This document shows positions 34,886 to 43,585 of a DNA stretch of 64,000 nucleotides, one piece after another. The notes under the pieces were generated by a model. That model was not told the DNA's origin, searched no databases, and worked only from the letters and a program-made list of their open reading frames with translations. The translations under genes and the position numbers were made by a program. Within the stretch, counting starts at the first letter, position 1. Every line of letters starts with the position of its first letter. The stretch is from JALYXV01 sp963733505 (GTDB taxonomy: Bacteria; Actinomycetota; Acidimicrobiia; Acidimicrobiales; Palsa-688): the NCBI GenBank assembly GCA_963733505.1, contig CAVTDW010000003.1:1-64000 (forward strand), in the 5' to 3' direction.

Positions 34886-35320
34886 CTACAGGGCGACGTC
34901 GGCAGCCGACGTGATCCGGCTGGGGCGGAGTCGGACCAACAGCTCACCGGGCACGCCGTTGCGGGTGCCGTAGGCCTCGGCCTGGTCGTCACCCATGTAG
35001 CGTCCGCCGATCACTGCCGCCCAGTGACGCAGGTCGTCCAAGCCGTCGGTGATTTCGACCGTGCCCTCGACGATCGCAAAGGCGAACGGCGGCCGCTCGT
35101 CGTCGACACACAGCGCCGCGCGCGGATCGCGACGGAGATTTCGGCCCTTCAACGATTCAGCGTTGGTGTTGAAGACGAGGCTCCGGTCGTCCACCACGTA
35201 CCAGATGGGCGCCACGTGGGGGCTACCGTCTTTTCGGGTCGTGGCCAACTTGCCGGTGTGGGGGGGCGTGCTGGCCAGGAAGGCCCAGACCTCGTCGTCG
35301 CTCATTGGGTGGTACGCCAT
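34886..35320 (-). CDS. PPOX-class F420-dependent oxidoreductase
   Basis: A 144-residue split-barrel flavin/F420-binding protein: MSDDEVWAFLASTPPHTGKL, TTRKDGSPHVAPIWYVVDDR, then SLKGRNLRRDPRAALCVDDE and GTVEITDGLDDLRHWAAVIG. This pattern is typical of the actinobacterial PPOX subfamily (TIGR03618-like) that uses coenzyme F420, though some members bind FMN or haem. Substrate unknown. The start may be GTG/ATG 35320 or the ATG at 35305. It is convergent with the DsbA-like gene (10 bp apart) and divergent from the SDR gene. Confidence 0.87.
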   Translation of the reverse strand: MAYHPMSDDEVWAFLASTPPHTGKLATTRKDGSPHVAPIWYVVDDRSLVFNTNAESLKGRNLRRDPRAALCVDDERPPFAFAIVEGTVEITDGLDDLRHWAAVIGGRYMGDDQAEAYGTRNGVPGELLVRLRPSRITSAADVAL

Positions 35321-35388
35321 ATCGAGGGCAACCGCCTGCCGGTGACCGATCTTCCCGTCACGGGGCCTACCCGGTAGCGTCGGCCAGG

Positions 35389-36156
35389 ATGCACATCGAC
35401 GGATCAGCTGCCCTGGTGACCGGTGGGGCGTCCGGCCTCGGAGCCGCCACGGCCCGCCGGTTGGCCGCCGCCGGGGCCGCGGTGACCATCTGCGACCTCG
35501 ATCGGGCCCGGGGCGAAGCGCTGGCCACCGAGCTCGGTCGCACCGCCCGTTTCGTGGCGTGCGACGTGACGGATCCTGAAGAGGTCGAGGCGGCGGTCGC
35601 AGCCGCGGCCTCCGAGCTCCCGTTGCGGATCAACGTCAACTGCGCCGGCGTCGGCGACGCCATGCGCACCGTTGCCCGCAACGGGGCGCCCCATGACCAC
35701 GCCCGTTTCGTGCGGATCATCAACATCAACCTGATCGGCACGTTCAACACCATGGTCCACGCTGCGGCCGCCATCGCCAAGACCGCGCCGGAGGACGACG
35801 GCGAGCGCGGGGTGATTATCAACGCCGCGTCCATCGCCGCCTTCGACGGCCAGATCGGTCAGTTGGCCTACGCCACCTCGAAGGGCGGCGTGGTCGGGAT
35901 GACGCTGCCCGCGGCCCGCGACCTGTCGTCGGTCGGGATCCGGGTGTGCGCCATCGCCCCCGGCTTGATGGACACGCCGCTGCTCGGGCTGCTTCCCGAC
36001 GACGCTCGCCGAATCCTGGGCGAGCAGGTTCCGTTCCCCAAGCGGTTGGGCGACCCGGCCGCCTTCGCCGACCTGGCGGCCCACATCGTCGAGAACCGCT
36101 ATCTGAACGGCGAAGTGATCCGCCTCGACGGCGCCTTGAGGATGCCTCCCCGATGA
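35389..36156 (+). CDS. SDR-family dehydrogenase, 3-hydroxyacyl-CoA dehydrogenase type 2-like
   Basis: A 255-residue classical short-chain dehydrogenase: TGGASGLGAATARRLAAAGA (TGxxxGxG nucleotide motif), CDLDRARG with Asp selecting NAD, NCAGVGDAM, then the catalytic Ser in INAASIAAFDGQIGQLAYAT with YATSKGG (Tyr-xxx-Lys), and APGLMDTPLL. FPKRLGDPAAFADLAAHIVE, then NGEVIRLDGALRMPPR match the C-terminus of the HSD17B10-like group that acts on 3-hydroxyacyl-CoA. ATG 35389 begins the Rossmann fold. The stop overlaps the start of a 23-codon frame running into the palindrome at 36177, which I do not regard as a gene. Confidence 0.9.
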   Translation: MHIDGSAALVTGGASGLGAATARRLAAAGAAVTICDLDRARGEALATELGRTARFVACDVTDPEEVEAAVAAAASELPLRINVNCAGVGDAMRTVARNGAPHDHARFVRIININLIGTFNTMVHAAAAIAKTAPEDDGERGVIINAASIAAFDGQIGQLAYATSKGGVVGMTLPAARDLSSVGIRVCAIAPGLMDTPLLGLLPDDARRILGEQVPFPKRLGDPAAFADLAAHIVENRYLNGEVIRLDGALRMPPR

Positions 36157-36176
36157 CCAGCAGGTCCGCCAACTTC

Positions 36177-36249
36177 CGCGCCCTCAAGCAACCTTGGCGC
36201 GATATCGGGGCTCTTCCCCACTAACGCGCCAAGGTTGCCTGAGGGCGCG
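36177..36249. repeat. 25-bp inverted repeat with nested hairpin
   Basis: Arms 36177-36201 and 36225-36249 are complementary at 24 of 25 positions; the loop contains a second small hairpin (GGGG at 36207-36210, CCCC at 36216-36219). It lies between convergent genes (SDR and transglutaminase) and could terminate both, or be a REP-like palindromic element. Both strands across it encode the same short motif (RALKQPWR and RALRQPWR), a consequence of the symmetry. Confidence 0.85.
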
Positions 36250-36296
36250 AAGGTACGGCGGGGCGCGGCCCGAGACGCTGGAGGACCGCGCCTGGC

Positions 36297-37151
36297 TCAG
36301 GCGATGCGAGTCAGTTCGACGTTGACCTTGAGCCGCTCGACGGGGCTCCCGGTGAAAATTCCCTTCAAGGGAGTGACGTCGGCGTAATCCCGGCCCCGAG
36401 CCACCATCACATGCTGGGGACCGACGAAACCACCCTGGGTCGGATCGAGCGCCAGCCAGTCGCCCACCCACGCCTCGACCCAGGCATGGCTCTGACCGGT
36501 GTACACCTGTCCGAGCCCGCCTTCGTCCTCCGGGTAGGGATAGAGGTAGCCCGACACGTACCGGCACGGGATCCCCATGGCGCGCAGAATGCCGAGCAGG
36601 ACATGGGCGAAGTCCTGGCACACCCCGCTGCCGGCCGCGAACGCCTCCGGAGCGGACGTGGCGACGGTGGTCGAACCCTTCTGGTAGATCATGTGGTCGT
36701 GGACGAATCCGCTGGCCGCCACCGCGGCCTCCAACGGGTTCGCCACCACCGACGATCGCACGTTGGCCGCCTGCTCGAGCAACGCCAGATCCTCGGGCAC
36801 GTACCACGAGGGGTTCAGCATCTCGCACCAGCGATCCCGCTGTCCCTCGGTCGCCAGCGCCTCCCATGACGTCACGTCGGTGGTGGGCGGGGGCGCCGAC
36901 GTCTCCACGACCGCGGTCGCGGTCACGGTCAGCTCGTCATGCGGTTGATGGATGTCGAAGGCGTGCACCATGGTTCCCCAGTAGTCCCAGTAGCGAAAGG
37001 CGCGCACGGCGGGCCGGATCTCGAGCCGGGCGTCGATCGTCGTCTGGCCGGGAACGCTGAGCGGCGTCATGCGCGCCTCGTTGTACGACGTGGTCACGGT
37101 CCCGGTGTACTCGTAGCGGGTCATGTGATGGACCCGAAGGCGCCACGTCAC
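36297..37151 (-). CDS. transglutaminase-like cysteine protease family protein
   Basis: A 284-residue protein: an N-terminal beta domain (MTWRLRVHHMTRYEYTGTVT) followed by the transglutaminase core with the triad Cys in AAGSGVCQDFAHVLLGILRA, His in GQSHAWVEAWVGDW and Asp in LALDPTQGGFVG. This type accompanies ATP-grasp and alpha-E proteins in many bacteria; the three are thought to form and/or hydrolyse an amide-linked peptide product, but no reaction is proven to my knowledge. It is the last gene of the minus-strand trio, 21 bp after the alpha-E gene. A strong palindrome lies beyond its stop. Confidence 0.92.
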   Translation of the reverse strand: MTWRLRVHHMTRYEYTGTVTTSYNEARMTPLSVPGQTTIDARLEIRPAVRAFRYWDYWGTMVHAFDIHQPHDELTVTATAVVETSAPPPTTDVTSWEALATEGQRDRWCEMLNPSWYVPEDLALLEQAANVRSSVVANPLEAAVAASGFVHDHMIYQKGSTTVATSAPEAFAAGSGVCQDFAHVLLGILRAMGIPCRYVSGYLYPYPEDEGGLGQVYTGQSHAWVEAWVGDWLALDPTQGGFVGPQHVMVARGRDYADVTPLKGIFTGSPVERLKVNVELTRIA

Positions 37152-37172
37152 CGCCTCACCGCCTCACCGCGC

Positions 37173-38108
37173 TCATCCGGCCTGCCACGCGACGACCCGG
37201 GTCTGGCCGAAGTAGCGCGCCGCGACGGCGCCCGCCGCCCGGCCACACAACGATTGGATGTCCGCCAGCCGTTCGGGCAGGTGGGCCAGCAACTCGTCGC
37301 GCCCGCCGAACTCCAAACCAGTACGAGCCCGGCCGAGCATTCGCCGCGCCTCGTCGTCGAGCCCCGTCCGCCCCGATCGCGGATCCAACTCCGCCAGGCA
37401 CCGCTCGGCGGTGCTCAACGCATGGAACAGGGACCGGGGAAACAACCGGTCCAGCAGCAGGAACTCCGCCGCCAGCGAGGCATCGACCGCCTGTTGGTAC
37501 GTGCGCAGGTACGCCTCGTGCGCCGAGCAGCACCGCAACGTCGTGATCCATCCCGCCGTACCCCAGCCCTCCCGGTGGCGAGCCGACAGCAGCCGCGTCG
37601 TCATGTCGACGCGCTCGATGCTGCGCCCGAGCACGAGAAAGCGCCACCCGTCGTCGCGGCTCATGGTCGAGTCGGCTAGCCCCGCCAGAATCGCCGACCG
37701 CTCCTTGATCCAGTCGAAGAACGTGTGGGGGCTGTAGCCGTCGGCCACCTCGCGCGCCTCGGGCAAGGCGTTGTAGGTGGCGTTCAGGCAGCGCCACGTC
37801 TCCGCGGACACGGCCTCCCGTGCGCCGCGGGCATTCTCCCAGGCCGCGGTGATCGCCCCGACGATCGATCCGCCGTACGTCGGGTCATAGGCCAGTAGCC
37901 GGGTCACGCTGTCGGCGTCGAGGCGCATCCCGTCCGCCCGGTGCGACACGCCCATGACTTCGAGCAGCGCCCGGCACGCCGCCGCCTCGTCGACCTCGGG
38001 GTCCTCGAGGAGCAGGTGGTAATGCACATCCAATATGCGTGCGGTGTCCTCGGCCCGTTCCACGTACCGGCCGAACCAGTACAGCGACTCGGCTATACGG
38101 CTCAGCAT
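37173..38108 (-). CDS. alpha-E domain-containing protein (DUF403)
   Basis: A 311-residue, all-helical protein starting MLSRIAESLYWFGRYVERAE, the standard N-terminus of the alpha-E (DUF403) family, with DTARILDVHYHLLLEDPEVD and FLVLGRSIERVDMTTRLLSA typical of the helical core. It always occurs with the circularly permuted ATP-grasp protein and probably binds or positions it. Its ATG overlaps the ATP-grasp stop by 7 bp, so translation is coupled. The long open frame that continues upstream of 38108 is antisense-like, Arg/Pro-rich sequence over the ATP-grasp gene and is not part of the protein. Confidence 0.92.
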   Translation of the reverse strand: MLSRIAESLYWFGRYVERAEDTARILDVHYHLLLEDPEVDEAAACRALLEVMGVSHRADGMRLDADSVTRLLAYDPTYGGSIVGAITAAWENARGAREAVSAETWRCLNATYNALPEAREVADGYSPHTFFDWIKERSAILAGLADSTMSRDDGWRFLVLGRSIERVDMTTRLLSARHREGWGTAGWITTLRCCSAHEAYLRTYQQAVDASLAAEFLLLDRLFPRSLFHALSTAERCLAELDPRSGRTGLDDEARRMLGRARTGLEFGGRDELLAHLPERLADIQSLCGRAAGAVAARYFGQTRVVAWQAG

Positions 38109-39700
38109 GGCGAAACCCGCGACCCGGCTGCGTTTTCCCCAGATTGCTGTTGTTGCTGCTGCTGAGCCGAATGGGGTGCCATCGGGCCCAGCTCCGGCGG
38201 CGGGTTGGCACCGACGATCGGCGGCAGCGGTATCGCCGGTTCGGCGTAGACCACCTCTTGGCGCTGCTCGGTGTCGGTCAGGACCCAGGTGTCCTTGGAG
38301 CCCCCGCCCTGGCTCGAGTTGACCACGAAGCTGCCTGCGGGCAGGGCGACTCGGGTCAGGCCGCCGGGCACGACCCAGACGTCGTCGCCGGTGTTGATGG
38401 CGAAGGGCCGCAGGTCGATGTGGCGCGGCGCCATGCCGTCGGGGCACTGGGTGGGGCTGGTCGACAGCTGCACCACCTCCTGGGCGATCCAGCCCCGTGG
38501 GTTGGCCTGCATCACGGGACCGAGCGCCGTCAGGACCTCGTCCGACGCCTGCGGGCCGATGACGAGGCCCTTGCCGCCCGAGCCGTCCACCGGCTTCAGC
38601 ACCAGCTGGTCGAGGCGACCGAGCACCTCGGCCATGACGTCGGGATCCTCCAGCCGGTAGGTGGGAACGTTGGCCAGCACCGCCTCCTCGCCCAGGTAGT
38701 ACCGGATCAGGTCGGGAACATAGGGGTAGATCGCCTTGTCGTCCGCCAGGCCGTTGCCGATGGCGTTGGCGATGGTCACGTTGCCCGCCCGGGCGGCGTT
38801 GAGCAGGCCCGGGCACCCGAGGACGGAGTCGGGCCGGAACTGCAACGGGTCGAGGAAGTCGTCGTCCACCCGCCGGTACAGGACGTCGATGCGGCGCTCG
38901 CCCTCGGTGGTGCGCATGTACAAGACGCTGTCGAGGCACACCAGGTCCCGTCCCTCGACCAACTCGACTCCCATCTGGCGGGCGAGGAAGGAGTGCTCGA
39001 AGTAGGCGGAGTTGTACACGCCGGGTGTCAGGAGGACCACGACCGGGTCGTCGGCGGTGGGCGGGGCCGACGCCCGCAGCGCCTCCAGCAGCATCGCCGG
39101 GTAGCCGGCGACGGGCCGGACCCGGTGGCTCACGAACAGCTCGGGGAAGACGTGGGTCATGGCCCGGCGGTTTTCGATGACGTAGGAGATGCCCGAGGGG
39201 GTGCGGACGTTGTCCTCGAGGACGACGTAACGCCCGGCGCCGTCGCGCACCAGGTCGATCCCCGCGACGTGGACGCGGACGCCGTTGGCCGGCTCGATCC
39301 CGGACGCCTCCCGGTGGAAATGGGTGGCGCTGGTCACCAACCGCCGGCTTATGAGTCCGTCGTTCAGGACCTCGCCCGTGCTGTAGACGTCGTCGAGGAA
39401 GGCCTCCAGCGCCTTGACCCGCTGGCGGACGCCCCGTTCGATGATCGCCCACTCCTGCGCCGGGATGACCCGGGGGATCAGGTCGAGCGGAAACGGCCGT
39501 TCCTCGCCCGAGAGCGAGAAGGTGATCCCCTGATCGCGAAAGGCCTGGTCACGGGCCCGGCAGCGCAACTCGAAGTCCGCCGGCGACAACGTCTGCAGGA
39601 CGCCGAACAGGCCCCGATAATGGTCCCGCGGCTCGCCCGGGTCGGCGAACATCTCGTCCCAGGCGGTCCCGAGGTCGTAACGATCGAGGATGTCGCCCAC
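38102..39700 (-). CDS. circularly permuted ATP-grasp protein (DUF404/DUF407 type)
   Basis: A 532-residue ATP-grasp-fold protein. Family blocks include MGDILDRYDLGTAWDEMFAD, ERPFPLDLIPRVIPAQEWAI, VHVAGIDLVRDGAGRYVVLE with DNVRTPSG, and VLKPVDGSGGKGLVIGPQAS with the ATP-binding lysine and glycines. ATP-grasp enzymes make carboxylate-amine bonds via acyl phosphates; with alpha-E and transglutaminase partners it is predicted to synthesise an unknown peptide or amide. The C-terminus carries a seven-glutamine run from CAG/CAA codons near 38141-38168, unusual for a bacterial enzyme. It is first of the trio, with coupled translation into alpha-E. Confidence 0.92.
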   Translation of the reverse strand: MGDILDRYDLGTAWDEMFADPGEPRDHYRGLFGVLQTLSPADFELRCRARDQAFRDQGITFSLSGEERPFPLDLIPRVIPAQEWAIIERGVRQRVKALEAFLDDVYSTGEVLNDGLISRRLVTSATHFHREASGIEPANGVRVHVAGIDLVRDGAGRYVVLEDNVRTPSGISYVIENRRAMTHVFPELFVSHRVRPVAGYPAMLLEALRASAPPTADDPVVVLLTPGVYNSAYFEHSFLARQMGVELVEGRDLVCLDSVLYMRTTEGERRIDVLYRRVDDDFLDPLQFRPDSVLGCPGLLNAARAGNVTIANAIGNGLADDKAIYPYVPDLIRYYLGEEAVLANVPTYRLEDPDVMAEVLGRLDQLVLKPVDGSGGKGLVIGPQASDEVLTALGPVMQANPRGWIAQEVVQLSTSPTQCPDGMAPRHIDLRPFAINTGDDVWVVPGGLTRVALPAGSFVVNSSQGGGSKDTWVLTDTEQRQEVVYAEPAIPLPPIVGANPPPELGPMAPHSAQQQQQQQSGENAAGSRVSPC

Positions 39701-39869
39701 TCAGGACAGCACAGCAGTCACGTGTTTCCGACGTGTTGCCGGGTGTTGAACGGTCGCGCACATACGTCCTGTCGCCAGGGTAGTCCTGGGAAAAGGCCTC
39801 GCGGTCGCCGCCTCACGCGCCGCGGTGGGGCGTCAGCCGGCGGGCTGGCGGGCCGAAGCTGTTCCGCGA

Positions 39870-40664
39870 TCACCCGGCAACCCGGTCACGTGGCGCCTCC
39901 GGTCCAGCACTGTCAGTCGGCACGGCGCTCATGATCTCGGCTTCGAAGAACGGGCTGAATCGTTGCGTTCCATGCCACCAACCGACTCGTAACCGCGCCG
40001 GCAGGACGAAATCGCCGAATCGCTTCTCGGCCAGGACGTCACCTCCGAAGGGGACGTAGTCGAAGGCCAACTTGTCGGACTTGTCGGCGTTGCCCCACCG
40101 CTGCAGGTTGACCGACTGGACCGCACCGGCGTCGTCAATGGTCAGGTGCAAGGCGGGGTGTTCGGGAGTCAGGAACAGCTCGACGACGATCTCGTGGTCG
40201 CTCTCGGCGTGCCAGATGCACGTCGGACTTGGCAGCAGCCCGATCGGAGCGAGGATTCCTTCGGTGGCGGCTCGGCCCGCCGCCGAGCGGGCGATGTTCT
40301 GATTGTCAGCGTGAAACAGGCGTCGCCGACCGAGCAGCCGGCCCTCTATGGCGCCTCGTCCGTCGTCATAGCTGTCAGTCACCGTCAGGAGCCGCAGGTG
40401 GCGAGGAACCTGCGCCCGCCAAAGGAACGACGAGCCGTCGCAGTCTTGCTGGGCGGTGAAGGGCAACCAGCAACCGACTTTGATCCGCCCCTTCATTCGC
40501 AGCGTCATTCCCGGCTCCATCGGCGCTCCCGGGTCGATGGCATGCTCGAAATAGCGGCGCACCGGCTCGTCACAACCGGACAGCAGCGAGGCATCGAAGC
40601 GTGCAACCGGCCTCGCCACCTGGGGCGCCGAGTTCTGCTGAGTGGAATGGGCCAGCGGCATCAT
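39870..40664 (-). CDS. DUF6920/DUF6544-like conserved protein
   Basis: A 264-residue soluble protein. CDEPVRRYFEHAIDPGAPME, then TLRMKGRIKVGCWLPFTAQQ and AEGRL-type beta segments, PIGLLPSPTCIWHAESDHEI and VPFGGDVLAEKRFGDFVLPA resemble a family of unknown function found in actinobacteria and proteobacteria (DUF6920/6544). It is mostly beta and may bind a hydrophobic ligand. It is divergent from the P-type ATPase gene across 254 bp; a DosR-like box (40728-40742) lies 64-78 bp upstream of its ATG, so it may belong to the same stress response. No catalytic motif. Confidence 0.65.
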   Translation of the reverse strand: MMPLAHSTQQNSAPQVARPVARFDASLLSGCDEPVRRYFEHAIDPGAPMEPGMTLRMKGRIKVGCWLPFTAQQDCDGSSFLWRAQVPRHLRLLTVTDSYDDGRGAIEGRLLGRRRLFHADNQNIARSAAGRAATEGILAPIGLLPSPTCIWHAESDHEIVVELFLTPEHPALHLTIDDAGAVQSVNLQRWGNADKSDKLAFDYVPFGGDVLAEKRFGDFVLPARLRVGWWHGTQRFSPFFEAEIMSAVPTDSAGPEAPRDRVAG

Positions 40665-40727
40665 GTTTGACCATCCGATCTATGCGAGCTCCTCTCTCAG
40701 TGTCCGCCACCGGCATCGGGGTCCCTC

Positions 40728-40742
40728 AGAGGCGAAGGTCCC
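40728..40742 (-). promoter_or_regulatory. DosR-like box upstream of the DUF6920-like and mgtA genes
   Basis: On the minus strand this reads GGGACCTTCGCCTCT, 13 of 15 positions matching the DosR/DevR core pattern GGGACTTTNGNCCCT. It lies in the divergent region between the DUF6920-like gene and the P-type ATPase. Related sites occur at 44091 and 46857. Function is inferred from resemblance. Confidence 0.42.
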
Positions 40743-40918
40743 GTTTCTGACGTGTCAAAAGCCATGGCGTAGGGGTCCGACGCGGCGGTGATCGAGCGGA
40801 ACGGCGATCGCCTGCTTGGTCGGCTGCGGGTTCCAAGTGGTACGACAAGCAGACCTATGGGAACGCAACTGGGTAGTCGTGCCTTTGGCTCACCAACGGC
40901 CGCGACGGCCTCTGCGAG

Positions 40919-43585
40919 GTGAACCGAATCGGGGCGGCCACGCCGGAATCGGTGCCGTTGGATCTGGCGGCCGCCGCTCGATTGCCCGTCGCCGAGGTGT
41001 GGCAACGCTTGGGCGCCGACGAGCGCGGCCTCAGCGCCGACGAGGCGGCTCGTCGCCAACACCAGTTCGGTGCCAACGTGCTGGCCTCGCATCAGGTCAC
41101 CGCGTTCGGCGTTCTGGCTCGCCAACTCCGCAACCCGCTCTTGATCCTGTTGCTGGCGGCGGCCGCCGTCTCGGCCGTGACCGGCGACACGACCGACGGC
41201 GGGATCATCGCCGCCATCGTGGTTTTGAGCGTGGGGCTGGGTTTCGTCAACGAGTACCGCTCGGAGGTCGCGGTGGCGGCGCTGCACGCCAACATCCGCT
41301 ACCAGGCGCTGGCGTGGCGTGACGGCACCGAACGGCGCGTCGACGTGCGCGACCTGGTGCCGGGCGACCTGGTGGCATTGCGCGTCGGGGACCTGGTCCC
41401 TGCCGATGTGCGCCTGGTCGAGGTGAACCAACTCGAATGCGACGAGGGCGTGCTCACCGGCGAGTCGATGGCGGCGGCCAAGACCGTCGAGGCGACGGTG
41501 AGCGACTCGGCGGTCGATCTCCCGTCGTGCGCCTTCATGGGCACCGTGGTGCACCAAGGATCGGGGCGCGCCGTCGTGGTGGCCATCGGCTCGGCCACCG
41601 CGTTCGGGAAGATCGCGGTAGGGCTGGGCGAGCGCCAGGCCGAGACCGCCTTCCAGGCCGGCTTGCGCGCCTTCTCCAAGTTGCTGGTGGTCGTGGCAGC
41701 CGTGCTGACGGTCTCGATCTTCGTGATCAATGTCGCGTTCTCGCGCCCGCTGCTCGACGCCCTGCTGTTCTCCCTGGCCATCGCCATCGGGATCACACCC
41801 CAGCTGTTGCCTGCCATTGTCAGCGTCAGCCTGTCGACGGGGTCACGACAGCTGGCCCGGCGCAAGGTCCTCGTCAAGCGGCTGGTCACCATCGAGGACC
41901 TCGGGAACATCGAGGTGCTGTTCACCGACAAGACCGGCACGTTGACCGAGGGCGCGATCACCTTCGACCTGGCCCTCGATGCGTCCGGAACACCGAAGAC
42001 GACTGTCCTCGCGCTCGGTCTGGTGTGCAACGAGGCGTCCATGACCGCCGCCGGACCAGAGGGTGGCAACAGCCTCGACCAGGCCCTCTGGTCGGCCCCC
42101 CGAGCCACCGCCATCGCGGCCGACGGTGCCGACGGTGCCGGCGGGTACGTCCGGGTCGCGGTCCTCCCTTTCGACCATGACCGCCAGCTGTGCTCGGTCG
42201 TGGCCCACCGCGGCGATGGCGACAGCCTGCTGGTGACCAAGGGCGCGCCGGAGGCGGTTCTCGCCCGCTGCATCGACGTTCCGCCCCCGGCCAAGGAGAC
42301 CTTGGCGGGCCTCTTTGCCAACGGCGCCCGAGTCGTGGCGGTGGCCACTCGCAGCGCGCCGGGTCTTCTCCAGCCGACCGCCGGCGACGAACGTGACCTT
42401 CATCTGGCCGGTTTCTTGACCTTCGTGGACCGGCCCAAGGCGGACGCGGGCGAGGCCATCGGCAAACTCAACCGCCTGGGTATCGCCGTGAAGGTCATCA
42501 CCGGCGACAACGGCATGGTGGCCGCCAAAGTGTGCCGTGATATCGGCATCGACGTCCAAGGGGTTCTCACCGGCGCCGAGCTCGCACTCATCGACGACGA
42601 CCATCTGGCGGCGGTCATCCCGGACACGACGGTCTTCGCCCGGGTCAGTCCCGACCAGAAGTCACGCATCATCAAGGCCGCCCGGCGCAGCGGCGTCGAC
42701 GTCGCATTCCTCGGCGACGGCGTCAACGACGCGGTCGCGCTGCACGCCGCCGACGTCGGCATCTCCGTCGAGTCGGCCACCGACATCGCCAAGGACGCGG
42801 CCGACATCGTTCTCCTCGACAAGGACCTCGGCGTGCTGGCCGAGGGGGTCATGGAAGGGCGACGCATCTTCGCCAACACGTTGAAGTACGTCCTCATGGC
42901 CACGTCGTCGAACTTCGGGAACATGTTCAGCGCGGCCGGCGCGTCGCTGTTCCTGACGTTCCTGCCCATGCTGCCCTCCCAGATCCTGCTGAACAACCTG
43001 CTCTACGACGTCGGCCAACTCGCCATTCCGACCGACCGTGTCGACGCCGAGGTCCTCGCTCGACCGGCCGCGTGGGACATCGCGTTCGTGCGTCGTTTCA
43101 TGAGTGTCTTCGGGCCGATCAGCTCGATCTTCGACTTCATGACGTTCTTCGTCATGCTTGTCGTCCTCCACGCCAGCCATGACGAGTTCCGCAGCGGGTG
43201 GTTCGTGGAGTCATTGGCCACCCAGACGCTGGTGGTGTTTCTGATCCGGACCCGGCGGGTCCCCTTCTTCCGCAGCCCGCCCAGCACCGCCATGATCGTG
43301 ACCCCGATCAGCTGCGCCGTCATAGGAGCCGTGCTGCCTTTTAGCCCCGTTGCCCATGTGCTCGGCTTCACGGCGCTGCCGCTCAGCTTCTTCCTCATCT
43401 TGATCGGGATGATCGTCACCTACCTCGTCCTGGTCGAGATCGCCAAGAGCCGTTTCTACGCCGCTCGTCCCCACCCCCACCGGCCGGCGGTCACAGCCGA
43501 GCAGCGCCACCATCGGCGTGTCGCTCGTCGAGCGGCGCCCTTCACCCGTCACCATGTGCATTTCCGGCGTCCCGGTCGGCACTGA
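40919..43585 (+). CDS. mgtA: magnesium-translocating P-type ATPase (MgtA/MgtB-like)
   Basis: An 888-residue P-type ATPase. Domains in order: cation-ATPase N-terminus (GLSADEAARRQHQFGANVLA), first helices (NPLLILLLAAAAVSAVTGDT), actuator TGES (ECDEGVLTGESMAAAKTVEA), membrane motif IAIGITPQLLPAIVSVSLST, phosphorylation site FTDKTGTLTEGAI, hinge FLGDGVNDAVALHAADVGIS, and six C-terminal helices including ILLNNLLYDVGQLAIPTDRV. The QLLP and NNLLYD motifs point to the P3B magnesium subgroup rather than calcium pumps. It starts at GTG 40919 with GAGG just upstream. The last 44 bp overlap the 3' end of the convergent PPOX gene. It sits in the stress island; no M-box riboswitch was seen. Confidence 0.88.
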   Translation: MNRIGAATPESVPLDLAAAARLPVAEVWQRLGADERGLSADEAARRQHQFGANVLASHQVTAFGVLARQLRNPLLILLLAAAAVSAVTGDTTDGGIIAAIVVLSVGLGFVNEYRSEVAVAALHANIRYQALAWRDGTERRVDVRDLVPGDLVALRVGDLVPADVRLVEVNQLECDEGVLTGESMAAAKTVEATVSDSAVDLPSCAFMGTVVHQGSGRAVVVAIGSATAFGKIAVGLGERQAETAFQAGLRAFSKLLVVVAAVLTVSIFVINVAFSRPLLDALLFSLAIAIGITPQLLPAIVSVSLSTGSRQLARRKVLVKRLVTIEDLGNIEVLFTDKTGTLTEGAITFDLALDASGTPKTTVLALGLVCNEASMTAAGPEGGNSLDQALWSAPRATAIAADGADGAGGYVRVAVLPFDHDRQLCSVVAHRGDGDSLLVTKGAPEAVLARCIDVPPPAKETLAGLFANGARVVAVATRSAPGLLQPTAGDERDLHLAGFLTFVDRPKADAGEAIGKLNRLGIAVKVITGDNGMVAAKVCRDIGIDVQGVLTGAELALIDDDHLAAVIPDTTVFARVSPDQKSRIIKAARRSGVDVAFLGDGVNDAVALHAADVGISVESATDIAKDAADIVLLDKDLGVLAEGVMEGRRIFANTLKYVLMATSSNFGNMFSAAGASLFLTFLPMLPSQILLNNLLYDVGQLAIPTDRVDAEVLARPAAWDIAFVRRFMSVFGPISSIFDFMTFFVMLVVLHASHDEFRSGWFVESLATQTLVVFLIRTRRVPFFRSPPSTAMIVTPISCAVIGAVLPFSPVAHVLGFTALPLSFFLILIGMIVTYLVLVEIAKSRFYAARPHPHRPAVTAEQRHHRRVARRAAPFTRHHVHFRRPGRH

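Noticed and set aside
36153..36224. 23-codon frame starting at the SDR stop (ATGA)
   Set aside because: It is simply the read-through of the inverted repeat; the complementary strand encodes the same motif by symmetry.
38109..39452. Long N-terminal extension of the alpha-E protein
   Set aside because: Arg/Pro/Gly-rich sequence antisense in character over the ATP-grasp gene; the conserved family start MLSRIAESLYW is at 38108.
40665..40918. M-box type magnesium riboswitch upstream of mgtA
   Set aside because: None of the conserved M-box blocks could be found in this gap.
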